From: Chryseobacterium capnotolerans
GTDB lineage: Bacteria > Bacteroidota > Bacteroidia > Flavobacteriales > Weeksellaceae
Reading direction: 5' to 3'
Length of the DNA stretch: 64,000 bases
Assembly (NCBI RefSeq): GCF_021278965.1
Contig: NZ_CP065589.1
Location: forward strand, 1,555,001 to 1,619,000
Position 1 is the stretch's first letter. The number at the start of each line of letters is the position of its first letter. Of the stretch, positions 1-8,246 are shown piece after piece. Below the pieces are notes generated by a model. That model ran no database searches. It saw nothing but the letters and a program-made list of their open reading frames with translations, and was not told the origin of the DNA. The translations under genes and the position numbers were made by a program.

Positions 1-246
1 GACCCGTTTGTAAATCTGGTAAGCCGTGTCAATATTAACTGCCAGGCACAGCGTGGTCCGGATGTATTTCCATTTACCGGAAGAAAGGATAGTGCAGAAG
101 GTACGCTTTCTGTTTTTGATGCCCTGCGCTCATTCTCAATCCGATCTCTGGTAGCAGCGAAACTTACAGATTCCAATAAAGAATTACTGAATACCATTGT
201 AAGAGAGCATGATTCCAATTTTTTAAGTACTGATTATATTTTTTAG
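1..246 (+). CDS. gapN: NADP-dependent glyceraldehyde-3-phosphate dehydrogenase, C-terminal part (5' end outside window)
   Basis: The frame is open from base 1 to a TAG stop and gives the last 81 residues of a protein that starts left of the window. The block QRGPDVFPFTGRKDSAEGT followed by DALRSFSIRS resembles the C-terminal region of non-phosphorylating, NADP-dependent glyceraldehyde-3-phosphate dehydrogenase, a cytosolic aldehyde dehydrogenase superfamily enzyme that oxidises glyceraldehyde-3-phosphate to 3-phosphoglycerate with formation of NADPH. The catalytic Cys and Glu lie outside the window, so activity cannot be judged. Another aldehyde dehydrogenase of the same superfamily is the alternative. 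A terminator-like hairpin follows. Confidence 0.68.
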   Translation, partial: DPFVNLVSRVNINCQAQRGPDVFPFTGRKDSAEGTLSVFDALRSFSIRSLVAAKLTDSNKELLNTIVREHDSNFLSTDYIF

Positions 247-278
247 CACTAACCCCAAGCGGTATTGAATATCAAATA

Positions 279-316
279 AAATCCTTAATAAACTTCTTGT
301 TTTTTAAGGATTTTTT
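279..316 (+). terminator. intrinsic terminator after gapN-like gene
   Basis: Inverted repeat AAATCCTTA / TAAGGATTT (279-287 and 305-313) followed by a T run, placed 33 bases after the stop codon. Confidence 0.6.
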
Positions 317-335
317 AATTTAGAACACGGGAAGA

Positions 336-367
336 GATCTGGCATTGTCGTTCTGCCGGATTTTTTT
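336..367 (+). terminator. second terminator-like hairpin in the leader of the sigma gene
   Basis: A short stem TCTGGC / GCCGGA (one G-T pair) is followed directly by seven T. It lies 57 bases before the sigma factor start, so it could be a backup terminator for gapN or an attenuator for the sigma gene. This is inference from the structure only. Confidence 0.35.
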
Positions 368-423
368 CAATTATTTCTGTAACATTTTTTTTAATCAAAA
401 CTAACTCTATAGAGTAACAAGCT

Positions 424-933
424 ATGACCTCACTAGAGCAACAGTTTATCCATAAGATTGAAAAGCATAAGGGAATCATTTTTAAGATTTCTAAAATGTA
501 TATGTCTGAAAAAGACGATCGTGATGATCTTTTTCAGGAAATTACCTTTCAGCTATGGAAGGCTTATACCAACTTCAGGGGAGAAAGCGAATTTTCAACC
601 TGGTTGTACAGGATTGCTTTAAATACAGCAATTATTTTCCTTAAAAACCAGAAAAGAAGAAGCTTTATCGGCAATGAAGATTTCTCTAACCGGGCCATTA
701 TTCAAGAAGAATATGATGATGGTAAAGAAGAGCGGATGGCGGAAATGTATAAAGCCATTCATTTGCTTAATCCCATCGACAAAGCTTTTATTTTCTATTA
801 CCTGGAAGATTTTTCAGGAAAACAGATTGCCGAGCAGATGGGAATCTCCGAAGGAAATGTGAGAGTGAAAATGAACCGGGCCAAAAATAAATTGAAAGAT
901 ATCTTAAACCAACATAATACTAACCAACATTAA
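424..933 (+). CDS. RNA polymerase sigma-70 factor, ECF type
   Basis: The 169-residue product has the two-domain layout of extracytoplasmic-function sigma factors. Region 2 covers about residues 10-80, with the core-binding helix DDLFQEITFQLWKAY near 34-48 and the aromatic FSTWLYRIALN stretch near 57-67. Region 4 covers about 105-160, with the helix-turn-helix containing GKQIAEQMGISEGNVR. It would direct RNA polymerase to a small regulon. The next gene starts 12 bases downstream and encodes a membrane protein, the usual arrangement for a sigma factor and a membrane-held partner. No classical TAnnTTTG promoter is seen just upstream, which may mean that the operon is autoregulated. Confidence 0.9.
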   Translation: MTSLEQQFIHKIEKHKGIIFKISKMYMSEKDDRDDLFQEITFQLWKAYTNFRGESEFSTWLYRIALNTAIIFLKNQKRRSFIGNEDFSNRAIIQEEYDDGKEERMAEMYKAIHLLNPIDKAFIFYYLEDFSGKQIAEQMGISEGNVRVKMNRAKNKLKDILNQHNTNQH

Positions 934-945
934 ATCAGTAATCCG

Positions 946-1536
946 ATGAATATAGATGAATTGAAAAATACCTGGAATGAAGATATTACAGATGAAACTC
1001 CTGAAATCAGCATAGACCAAAGAAATAAAATAAATCTTCCCCTTGAAAAAGTGCGCAAAAATATGCGTATGGAATTTTGGTGGGTGATCGCAATTTTTAT
1101 TTTTGCATTTATGGTTTGTTCCTTCTGTCAACCTTTTAAACTTCAATTGTATATTACGGTTTTGGTTGCTTCAATGCTTCTTGTGACCGTTTTCTTTTAC
1201 AGTAAATTTTTTAAACTGTATAATGATATCAGCAATACAGAACTGAAGACCAGCGAATCCCTGAAAGATCTCGTAACTCAGCTGAATCTGAATAAACAAT
1301 ATTATTTATCCTATTATATCAGTTTCGCACCGTTTATAGTATGTGAAATTCTGATTGTACTGGAATTTATACCTTGGCCGCAACCTTTAAGCGAGATGAA
1401 GATCGCACTCATTCTGATCGGAAGCGTCATTGGAGGTTTGTTTTTATTATTTGTCAGCGGTAAATTCTTTTTCCATCGTTATTATGGAAGATATATCGAT
1501 CATATAGAATCTCTTTTGAATGAGCTCAAAAAATAA
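946..1536 (+). CDS. integral membrane protein, probable anti-sigma partner of the ECF factor
   Basis: A 196-residue protein with a soluble acidic N-terminus of about 45 residues (possible sigma-binding part) and four hydrophobic segments, around residues 46-62, 68-90, 122-140 and 151-168. No catalytic or zinc-binding anti-sigma motif (HxxxCxxC) is present, so the anti-sigma role rests on operon position only: it starts 12 bases after the sigma gene, with no promoter between them. A strong hairpin terminator begins at its stop codon. I do not recognise a named family. Confidence 0.7.
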   Translation: MNIDELKNTWNEDITDETPEISIDQRNKINLPLEKVRKNMRMEFWWVIAIFIFAFMVCSFCQPFKLQLYITVLVASMLLVTVFFYSKFFKLYNDISNTELKTSESLKDLVTQLNLNKQYYLSYYISFAPFIVCEILIVLEFIPWPQPLSEMKIALILIGSVIGGLFLLFVSGKFFFHRYYGRYIDHIESLLNELKK

Positions 1537-1576
1537 AAGATTCCGGCGGGCTGAAAGCCCGCCGGAATCTTTTTAA
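1536..1576. terminator. bidirectional 17-bp terminator between convergent genes
   Basis: Perfect inverted repeat of 17 bases per arm (1536-1552 and 1556-1572) with a three-base loop. A-rich on the left and T-rich on the right, it can stop transcription from the sigma operon and from the S41 gene facing it. Confidence 0.85.
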
Positions 1577-1645
1577 TATCTTATTGCAAAATAAATATTG
1601 GATCTTCCCTCTTCAATATCTTCCTACTTTCAGCCTCCTTTCCAA

Positions 1646-3181
1646 TTAATTTTTATCCCCCTTTTCTTTTTCGATTTCACTCCTTATCCAATCCAGCTGT
1701 GGATCTTTTTTATCAATAATATCCTGCATATTTTCTTTGATCTCTATATCTGGAATAACTCCTTTCTTAGTATCTGAAAAATCAATATTCGGCTGCACAA
1801 AAAGCAGACCGATTGGAAATCTAATTTCAGAATTAGGGAGTTTCTGGTAAGAATAGAACCCAGCCACCGTTCCGTCATTGGCGCCTCCGGTTTCTTCCCC
1901 TACAAGAGTGGCTCTTTTATCATTCTTAAGCTTTGCGGTAATAATAGAAGAGGCAGAAAAACTTCCACCATTAATCAAAACAAAAACTTTACCATGGAAG
2001 GCTTCCTTATTAGGTTTTGTAGGTTTGTCGGCTTTCATTTTATAGAAAATTTTTCCATCTTTTTTATAAGTACTGAAAGCCTGGGCAAAAAAGTAACTCG
2101 GATAAGAGATGCTTTTAATGGCATAGTCTAATGGAGAACTTTTTCTGAAATAATTAGTTCTCAAAGGTATATCTCTTGCAGTTACCTGAGAAGGTTTTAT
2201 CAACGTAAAAGGTTTATCGGTAAGATAGGAATACAGATTATTGATCTCATAAAGAGAACCTCCATAATTGTTACGGACGTCTATGATGAGATACTCTGAT
2301 TTTGCATTCTTAATCTTTGAGAAGGTCTTCTTATAAAACTCATCAGAATATTCTCGGGAAAAACTTTTCACTTTTATATAAGCGATGGAGCTGTCCTTAT
2401 CCAGGAATTTAAAACTTCGGTTATAAGAGTTACTGGCAGCAACATAATCATTAAGCTTTTTTTCCGGAGTACGCTTACTCATTTGCTCATCCTTTTCAAT
2501 ATCGGTGTCTAACTTTGATTCCCGGGTTAAGGTGTAAGTCTTTTTTTCACCTTTATAAAGCGTTTCGATGATGGCTCTGTCTGCCAGTCCGTTTTCTGCA
2601 GTATAATAATTGAAAAACAGATCTTTTAAAAAATAAGGTTGAAAAGTAGTATTGTACCCATCACTGCTGATGAGACTTCTGTATTTTTTGATATAGTCTG
2701 AAACCGGGATATTATTGATAGACAGAACTTCCGTTCCCGGATGAATATTTTCAATAGAATCTCTGTTTTCTGTAATATACATCTGATCTCCGGAAATGTA
2801 ATACTCAAATCTGCTGAACAATCCTTTTTTTTGGTCCAGCTTTTTGATTTCTCTTTTGGTGAATTTTTTTCTCGGGATTCTTAATGAAAGATGGCCTTCA
2901 CGCACGCCTGCAATGACAGGTTGAAGTTTAAAATAAAACTGAAGCGGAGTAAGCGGTTCATTAAGGGTCTGCTTAAGACTGTCAAACTTAAGATCTAATT
3001 CCTGCTTGGGAATATACCAATACAGTTGTGGGTGCATCTGCTGGAGCTTTGAGTAAGCAAAATCTACATCTTCCTTAAGCTGCTCCGGAGGGATACATGC
3101 AGCCCGCTGTTCGTTGTGCTTTTTAATAGACGCACATGAGGAAAGCATGGCCAGAATAAATATTACCGAGTAATTTTTCAA
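1646..3181 (-). CDS. S41 family peptidase, lipoprotein
   Basis: A 511-residue C-terminal-processing-protease-type serine peptidase. The N-terminus is a lipoprotein signal ending LSSC, with the lipidated Cys at residue 16, so it is expected to be anchored to an envelope membrane. A PDZ-like segment lies around residues 130-165. The S41 core follows, with LIIDVRNNYGG near 298-308 and the nucleophile region GGSFSAS near 405-411 (Ser409 as likely nucleophile), then GEETGG near 428-433. This family cleaves protein C-termini or secreted peptides; the substrate here is unknown. It stands alone, convergent with the sigma operon. Confidence 0.85.
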   Translation of the reverse strand: MKNYSVIFILAMLSSCASIKKHNEQRAACIPPEQLKEDVDFAYSKLQQMHPQLYWYIPKQELDLKFDSLKQTLNEPLTPLQFYFKLQPVIAGVREGHLSLRIPRKKFTKREIKKLDQKKGLFSRFEYYISGDQMYITENRDSIENIHPGTEVLSINNIPVSDYIKKYRSLISSDGYNTTFQPYFLKDLFFNYYTAENGLADRAIIETLYKGEKKTYTLTRESKLDTDIEKDEQMSKRTPEKKLNDYVAASNSYNRSFKFLDKDSSIAYIKVKSFSREYSDEFYKKTFSKIKNAKSEYLIIDVRNNYGGSLYEINNLYSYLTDKPFTLIKPSQVTARDIPLRTNYFRKSSPLDYAIKSISYPSYFFAQAFSTYKKDGKIFYKMKADKPTKPNKEAFHGKVFVLINGGSFSASSIITAKLKNDKRATLVGEETGGANDGTVAGFYSYQKLPNSEIRFPIGLLFVQPNIDFSDTKKGVIPDIEIKENMQDIIDKKDPQLDWIRSEIEKEKGDKN

Positions 3182-3330
3182 TAGATCTTTGAGTTTTTTA
3201 AGCCGCTAAAATAGAAAGTTTAAAATTAATGATCACTTAAATTAATGATAATTTTTTTGAAATACATGATAAATTTAGTTAAAAAAACACACTCAAACGC
3301 ATCTTATTTTCATGTAAGAACAAAAGTTGA

Positions 3331-3338
3331 TACCTTTG
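3331..3338 (+). promoter_or_regulatory. TAnnTTTG promoter element of the MBL hydrolase gene
   Basis: TACCTTTG matches the Bacteroidota -7 box. It lies inside the longest possible reading frame of the downstream gene, which supports the later start at 3356. Confidence 0.5.
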
Positions 3339-3355
3339 AGGTTTATTTTTTACAA

Positions 3356-4453
3356 ATGATGTATTGGATTATTACGGTTGTGGTTGTACTGGTGGTAGTT
3401 TATTTTATTGTAATAAACGGACCTGCATTTGGTGCGGTACCAAAAGGAAAACGCTTGGCTCGTATGAAACAGTCAAAGCTATACCGAAACAAACAATTTC
3501 AGAATATCAGCCATACACCATCCCTTGCTGAAGGTTATAAAATGCCCCAGGTAACCTATGATTTCCTTTTTGGAAAAAAACATCCTTTGCTGAAGCCTTT
3601 AAAGGAAATTCCTTCCATTCATACGAATTTGAAAACTCTGGATAAGAATACAGATATTTTCATCTGGTTGGGGCATTCTTCTTATTATCTGCAAACAGAC
3701 GGCGTTTCATTTTTGATAGATCCTGTATTAAGTTTATATGGTTCGCCTTTTAAATACTTTAACAAAGCCTTCAAGGGATCTGATATTTTTAAGCCTGAAG
3801 ATATTCCGAATCTGGATTATCTTATTATTACCCACGATCATTTTGATCATCTGGATTATCCTACGGTTAAATCAATTAAAAATCGTACCGGAATGGCAAT
3901 TGTTCCATTAGGAGTAGGTGCCCATCTGGAACGATGGGGATATACGGAATCTCAACTTATTGAAGAAGAATGGGGAGCTGAAATTGAATTAAAAAACAAT
4001 ATCAAACTAGCCTTTACTCCAGCAAGACATTTTTCAGGCAGAAGAGTAAAGCAGAACGATACCCTTTGGGCTTCCTATGTACTGGAAACACCTACAAAGA
4101 AAATCTTTCTTGGCGGTGACAGCGGTTATGATTCCCATTTTAAAATGATAGGGGATAAATATGGTCCTTTCGACTATGCTATTCTTGAAAATGGGCAATA
4201 TGGAGAAGCATGGAGATACATCCATACTTTACCTGAAGATGTTATTCAGGCTGCTGTAGATATAGATGCCAGACATATAATTCCCGTACATGCTGCAAAG
4301 TTTGCATTGGCGCTTCATCCCTGGAATGAGCCTTTACAAAAAATAACAAGTTTAGGAAAAGAAAAAAGCTTAGACATCCTTACTCCTATGATTGGAGAGG
4401 TGGTAGATCTGAACCGTAAAGATCAGCCATTTACAATCTGGTGGGAAGACTGA
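3356..4453 (+). CDS. MBL fold metallo-hydrolase, membrane-anchored (RomA/NAPE-PLD-like)
   Basis: The frame could begin at 3245, but a TACCTTTG promoter at 3331 and the MetMet pair directly before a membrane helix favour a start at 3356 (365 residues). An N-terminal helix (about residues 4-22) is followed by the metallo-beta-lactamase core, with the metal ligands HDHFDH near 160-165, the GHSS strand near 106-109 and DSGYDSHF as a later ligand region. The layout resembles the N-acyl-phosphatidylethanolamine phospholipase D / RomA branch; the substrate is unknown. Its TGA stop touches the stop codon of the convergent acetyltransferase gene with no spacer. Confidence 0.82.
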   Translation: MMYWIITVVVVLVVVYFIVINGPAFGAVPKGKRLARMKQSKLYRNKQFQNISHTPSLAEGYKMPQVTYDFLFGKKHPLLKPLKEIPSIHTNLKTLDKNTDIFIWLGHSSYYLQTDGVSFLIDPVLSLYGSPFKYFNKAFKGSDIFKPEDIPNLDYLIITHDHFDHLDYPTVKSIKNRTGMAIVPLGVGAHLERWGYTESQLIEEEWGAEIELKNNIKLAFTPARHFSGRRVKQNDTLWASYVLETPTKKIFLGGDSGYDSHFKMIGDKYGPFDYAILENGQYGEAWRYIHTLPEDVIQAAVDIDARHIIPVHAAKFALALHPWNEPLQKITSLGKEKSLDILTPMIGEVVDLNRKDQPFTIWWED

Positions 4454-4741
4454 TCAGGCATGCCAGATGTCTTTATATCTTCTGGGATGATTTTCAAATT
4501 GTTGGCGTACAAAATCACATTCCGGGTCTACAAGCAAATCTTTTTCTTCTGCATAGCGAACCAGCTCATCCAGCAATAATTTGGCATACCCTTTACCTTC
4601 ACGTTCTTCATCCAGCTTGGTATAATATACAATAAGAAGTCGTCCGTCAACCTCTATGGACATATAACCCGCTTTTTTCTCATCAATAAACAACTGCAGT
4701 TCATCCTGATATGGAGATACCATAAATTTTATATTTTCCAT
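4454..4741 (-). CDS. small GNAT-type N-acetyltransferase (YjdJ/NATD1-like)
   Basis: A 95-residue protein of the short GCN5-related acetyltransferase type. It has the acetyl-CoA-binding segment EEREGKGYAKLLLDEL near residues 44-59 and the C-terminal block FVRQQFENHPRRY typical of YjdJ/NATD1-like proteins. The acceptor substrate is unknown. Its stop codon lies directly against the stop of the upstream MBL gene, forming TGATCA across the junction. It has no operon partner. Confidence 0.8.
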   Translation of the reverse strand: MENIKFMVSPYQDELQLFIDEKKAGYMSIEVDGRLLIVYYTKLDEEREGKGYAKLLLDELVRYAEEKDLLVDPECDFVRQQFENHPRRYKDIWHA

Positions 4742-4880
4742 AATTATTGAGATTTGGTGGATAAAATAATAATTTTGAGTGCTCCTGAAAGCATTCTCTT
4801 CCTTAAAATTACAAAATTAATTAACACAAAATAATAGTTTTTGAGAATCTTAACGAATTTTATAAAAGTATCGGATAAAT

Positions 4881-5027
4881 AAAAGATAAAAGATAAAAGA
4901 TAAAAGATAAAAGATAAAAGATAAAAGATAAAAGATAAAAGATAAAAGATAAAAGATAAAAGATAAAAGATAAAAGATAAAAGATAAAAGATAAAAGATA
5001 AAAGATAAAAGATAAAAGATAAAAGAT
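4881..5027. repeat. perfect tandem array, 21 copies of the heptamer AAAAGAT
   Basis: All 147 bases follow the seven-base unit without a single mismatch, giving exactly 21 copies. It lies in intergenic DNA between the acetyltransferase gene (transcribed leftwards) and the small secreted protein gene (transcribed rightwards). Such arrays change copy number by slippage. Confidence 0.97.
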
Positions 5028-5070
5028 CTTTTCGTTAAACGACTATTATGCGTTTGGTTATCAACATCAA

Positions 5071-5140
5071 TAGAGGTGGGCTTCAGCCCGCTTTAATTAT
5101 AAAATCCATTCAATATGGCTTTAGTCAAAACCTAAAATTC
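5071..5140. repeat. dispersed repeat family A, copy 1
   Basis: A GC-rich hairpin (GTGGGCTTCAGCCCGC) is followed about 25 bases later by a GGCTTTAGTC...AACCTAAA segment. The same two-part layout recurs at 9521-9596 and 17521-17594. Confidence 0.75.
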
Positions 5141-5378
5141 TCAATCTTATTATAATTAATGTGATTTAATAACGATCACTGTGCATCCTTAAAATTCATT
5201 TCACTCTCGAATCTCAAATTCCAAACTCAAACCTCTGTTTAATAATATGAAACATTATTAAAACACCATTATTTACTAATTTAAAATTAAATAATTTGTC
5301 TTGTTTTCATAATTTATTTCAAATATAACCAGTTATTTATGATTTTAATTAACAAATATTGGGAATTGGAGTTGATAA

Positions 5379-5395
5379 TTGGCACTTTAATTGAG
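5379..5395 (+). promoter_or_regulatory. sigma-54-like promoter
   Basis: TTGGCAC-N5-TTGAG fits the -24/-12 layout of sigma-54 promoters, with a complete -24 box and one deviation (A for C) in the -12 GC. It lies 35 bases before the start codon at 5430. No TAnnTTTG box is present here. Confidence 0.5.
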
Positions 5396-5429
5396 TATGT
5401 GAACATGTTTAATTTAAAAGAGGAATGAA

Positions 5430-5885
5430 ATGAAAAAGTTATTGCTAACAGCATTTTTAATTGGGACGTTCAGTTTGAGCTATGCCCAATCTGATTATTA
5501 TAACGATTATAGAAGAAGTATTTCAGATGTTAACTGGCAGACTGTAGTGGCTGATCTACTGCTTTCCACTACTCAGGCTAACCAGATATATGCCTTAAAT
5601 GACAGATACCGTAATTATGATTCATGGAATAGAGTATATGTAGTAGAACCCGGAAGATGGAGAGATGATAGATACTCTGAGTTGGAAAGAATTCTGGGAA
5701 GAGAAAAATATATTGTCTTTAAAAAGAGATATTATAGAGGACAAAATCCTGTCTTTATATACGAAAGAAAAAATGATTATAAAAAATATCGTAAAGAACG
5801 GGATAAGTATTATAAAGAAAGGGCTAAATACTATAAAAAACAAAACAAACACAATCATGGGCGTCACCATGATGACCGGGATTAA
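5430..5885 (+). CDS. small secreted basic protein, Tyr- and Lys-rich C-terminus
   Basis: A 151-residue protein I cannot assign to a named family. A Sec signal peptide with cleavage after SYA (about residue 19) predicts export. The middle part contains the stretch DDRYSELERILGREKY. The C-terminal 40 residues are dominated by Lys, Tyr, Arg and finally His and Asp (HNHGRHHDDRD), which suggests nucleic acid, polyanion or metal binding in the envelope. A purine-rich GAGGAATGAA before the start is one of the few ribosome-binding-site-like sequences in the window. A sigma-54-like promoter precedes the gene, a terminator follows, and heptamer arrays lie on both sides. Confidence 0.8.
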   Translation: MKKLLLTAFLIGTFSLSYAQSDYYNDYRRSISDVNWQTVVADLLLSTTQANQIYALNDRYRNYDSWNRVYVVEPGRWRDDRYSELERILGREKYIVFKKRYYRGQNPVFIYERKNDYKKYRKERDKYYKERAKYYKKQNKHNHGRHHDDRD

Positions 5886-5921
5886 CCATTATCAACTATT
5901 ATATATATTATTCACTATTGA

Positions 5922-5952
5922 AATGGCTGGCGTTTGTGCTGGCCATTTTTTT
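5922..5952 (+). terminator. intrinsic terminator of the small secreted protein gene
   Basis: Stem ATGGCTGGC / GCTGGCCAT (two G-T pairs) followed by a run of seven T. Confidence 0.75.
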
Positions 5953-5957
5953 ATAAG

Positions 5958-6038
5958 TAATGAATAATGAATAATGAATAATGAATAATGAATAATGAAT
6001 AATGAATAATGAATAATGAATAATGAATAATGAATAAT
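5958..6038. repeat. tandem array, 11 copies of the heptamer TAATGAA
   Basis: Eleven perfect copies (5958-6034) plus a partial twelfth copy. The unit length equals that of the unrelated array at 4881-5027, and the two arrays lie on either side of one gene. Confidence 0.96.
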
Positions 6039-6224
6039 ATAGTTGTTAAGCATCTGCTTGTCTATATCCCTATTAAAAACAATATTGATAGCAGTGGGCT
6101 ATAATCCTAATAAATAAATTTCCATAAAATCAATGTGAAAAAATAACCTCCATCTTCCATCTCCCTGCTTCCAGCCCACTAATTCCTTTCTTAAAATTAT
6201 ATCCATTAATTTGTTTGAATTTTA

Positions 6225-6232
6225 TAACTTTG
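6225..6232 (+). promoter_or_regulatory. TAnnTTTG promoter element abutting the AraC start codon
   Basis: TAACTTTG ends only four bases before the ATG at 6237, so the transcript would be leaderless or nearly so unless translation starts further downstream. Confidence 0.5.
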
Positions 6233-6236
6233 AAAT

Positions 6237-7142
6237 ATGGAATCAAATGAATCAATAGAAGGTTTTTACGAACGAAATGCTCCCGGATTGGGATCTCTTT
6301 GCTTAGGATCCAACAAAATGGGGCACTTTAATGTGTTTTCACGAGATCACTGTTCTTTGTTATCACCATACAGCAGAAGAGATTATTATAAAATTTCACT
6401 GATTATAGGAAAAGGAAAGATTCATTATGCTGATAAATGGATCTATGTAGATCGCCCTGCATTGTTATTCTCTAATCCTATTGTCCCTTATTCCTGGGAA
6501 GCTGATGATGATAACCAGAAGGGGTGGTTCTGTCTATTTACCGAATCATTTTTACAGAATGGAAGCCGCTTAGGAAATCTTCAGGATTCACCATTGTTTA
6601 AAATTGGCGGAACCCCCGTTTTCTTTTTGGATGAAGATCAACAGAAAGTACTGTCGGATCTGTATACCAAAATGATGAAGGAAATTGAATCGGACTATGT
6701 CCACAAATATGATATGCTGAGAGCCTACCTTCACCTGATGATCCATGAAACCATGAGAATGCATCCGGCAGAAACATTTGAGCCTTATCAGAATGCATCC
6801 CAAAGAGTAGCAACCTTATTTATGGAGTTGTTGGAAAGACAGTTTCCGATTGACAGCCCTGAAGCTTTTTTGAAGCTAAAATCTCCTAATGATTATGCAC
6901 AGAGTCTTTCCATTCATGTTAATTCTTTAAACCGTTCTGTAAAAGAAATTACAGGAAAAACGACGAGCCAGCAGATTACAGCAAGAGTAATACAGGAAGC
7001 TAATGCTTTATTAACCCATACAGACTGGAATATTGCTGAAATTGCCTATGGACTGGGCTTTGAAGAACCTGCTTATTTTACCAACTATTTTAAAAAACAG
7101 ACTGGAATAACCCCGAATGCTTTAAGATTGAACCTTGTTTGA
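6237..7142 (+). CDS. AraC family transcriptional regulator
   Basis: A 301-residue regulator. An N-terminal cupin-like sensor part occupies about residues 15-165. The C-terminal AraC DNA-binding domain spans about 200-301, with the first helix-turn-helix around SPNDYAQSLSIHVNSLNRSV and the second in WNIAEIAYGLGFEEPAYFTN, then the family-typical FKKQTGITPNALR. It probably controls the aldo/keto reductase and MBL genes that follow in the same direction, as expected for a regulator placed next to its target. A start codon four bases after the -7 box suggests a leaderless message. Confidence 0.9.
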   Translation: MESNESIEGFYERNAPGLGSLCLGSNKMGHFNVFSRDHCSLLSPYSRRDYYKISLIIGKGKIHYADKWIYVDRPALLFSNPIVPYSWEADDDNQKGWFCLFTESFLQNGSRLGNLQDSPLFKIGGTPVFFLDEDQQKVLSDLYTKMMKEIESDYVHKYDMLRAYLHLMIHETMRMHPAETFEPYQNASQRVATLFMELLERQFPIDSPEAFLKLKSPNDYAQSLSIHVNSLNRSVKEITGKTTSQQITARVIQEANALLTHTDWNIAEIAYGLGFEEPAYFTNYFKKQTGITPNALRLNLV

Positions 7143-7194
7143 ATTTTATAATTCTTAGTTTGAATTCTATATCAATGGCGGCTGTTTCATGTTC

Positions 7195-7202
7195 TAATTT
7201 TG
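7195..7202 (+). promoter_or_regulatory. TAnnTTTG promoter of the aldo/keto reductase gene
   Basis: TAATTTTG ends 29 bases before the ATG at 7232. The reductase therefore appears to have its own promoter rather than reading through from the AraC gene. Confidence 0.55.
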
Positions 7203-7231
7203 TCCTGTAGAAAATTAAAATAAATACCATC

Positions 7232-8233
7232 ATGAAATTTAAAAAATTAGGAAACACCGGTGAACAACTTTCTGCTATTGGATTAGGCTGCATGGGAATG
7301 AGCTTTGCTTATGGCCCGTCAGATGAGCAGGAAAGTATCAATACTTTGCACAAAGCATTAGATTTAGGCGTTAACTTCTGGGATACAGCAGATATGTATG
7401 CCGACGGAGCAAATGAGAAACTAATCTCTAAAGTTTTAGTACCCAACAGGGATAAGATTTTCATTGCTACTAAATTCGGATTCAGATTTAAGGATGGGAA
7501 AGCAAGTCATAGCGGTGCTCCGGGAACGTATTTTGACGGTTCTCCGGAATGGATCAGACAAGCAGTGGACCTAAGTCTTCAAAGATTAAAAATTGATACT
7601 ATTGACCTGTATTATGCCCATAGAGTGGATCCAAACGTTCCGGTTGAAGAGACTGTTGGCGCTATGGCAGAGCTTGTTAAAGCTGGTAAAGTAAAATATA
7701 TAGGATTATCTGAAGCTTCTGCAGAATCTATCAGAAAAGCTAATAAAATTCATCCGATAGCTGCTTTACAGTCAGAGTATTCTATTCTTACCAAAGATGT
7801 GGAGAATGAGATTCTGCCAACCATCAGAGAATTAGGGATTTCTTTGGTTCCGTATTCACCATTGGCAAGAGGACTTTTCGCCAACATCAATGAAGTACAG
7901 AACTTAGGTGATGACGATTTCAGAAGGTCATTACCTCGTTATCAGCAGGAATATCTGGAGAATAATACAAAACTAGCTAATGAAATTAATGAGTTTGCGG
8001 CTTCTAAAGGAGTAAAAGGAACTCAGCTGGCATTAGCATGGGTATTGAATCAGGGAGATGATATCATTCCAATTCCAGGAACCAAACGTATTAAATATCT
8101 GGAAGAAAATGTGGCTGCAGCTAGTATTGAGCTATCGAAGTCAGATTTAGATACCATTGATGCCATTCTGAAAAAATATCCTAATGTAGGAGAAAGATAT
8201 AATGAAGGTTCAATGAAACTGGTTAATAACTAG
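7232..8233 (+). CDS. aldo/keto reductase
   Basis: A 333-residue NADPH-dependent aldo/keto reductase with the full catalytic tetrad visible: Asp51 and Tyr56 in FWDTADMY, Lys81 in IATKFG and His130 in YYAHR. The C-terminal cofactor segment IPIPGTKR is present. Length and the opening GLGCMGMS fit the AKR13-like branch that reduces aldehydes and ketones in the cytosol. The downstream hairpin separates it from the MBL gene, but shared direction and the AraC neighbour suggest one small detoxification locus. Confidence 0.93.
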   Translation: MKFKKLGNTGEQLSAIGLGCMGMSFAYGPSDEQESINTLHKALDLGVNFWDTADMYADGANEKLISKVLVPNRDKIFIATKFGFRFKDGKASHSGAPGTYFDGSPEWIRQAVDLSLQRLKIDTIDLYYAHRVDPNVPVEETVGAMAELVKAGKVKYIGLSEASAESIRKANKIHPIAALQSEYSILTKDVENEILPTIRELGISLVPYSPLARGLFANINEVQNLGDDDFRRSLPRYQQEYLENNTKLANEINEFAASKGVKGTQLALAWVLNQGDDIIPIPGTKRIKYLEENVAAASIELSKSDLDTIDAILKKYPNVGERYNEGSMKLVNN

Positions 8234-8246
8234 ACACTAAACTTAC

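Larger units (their letters stand above)
4742..5429. other. 688-bp intergenic region with heptamer array, dispersed repeat and sigma-54-like promoter
   Basis: No gene is seen on either strand. It contains a 21-copy AAAAGAT array (4881-5027), one copy of dispersed repeat family A (5071-5140), a very AT-rich stretch (5215-5375) and a sigma-54-like promoter at its right end. Confidence 0.7.
5886..6236. other. 351-bp intergenic region with terminator and second heptamer array
   Basis: No gene is seen. It holds the terminator of the preceding gene, the TAATGAA array, a degenerate GTGGGCTATAATCC segment possibly related to repeat family A, a CTTCCATCTCCCTGCTTCCAG segment related to the CTGGAAG repeats at 47.8 and 48.9 kb, and the promoter of the AraC gene. 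Confidence 0.6.

Noticed and set aside
4881..5027. CRISPR array
   Set aside because: The repeats are seven bases long and contiguous, with no spacers. No cas genes occur anywhere in the window.
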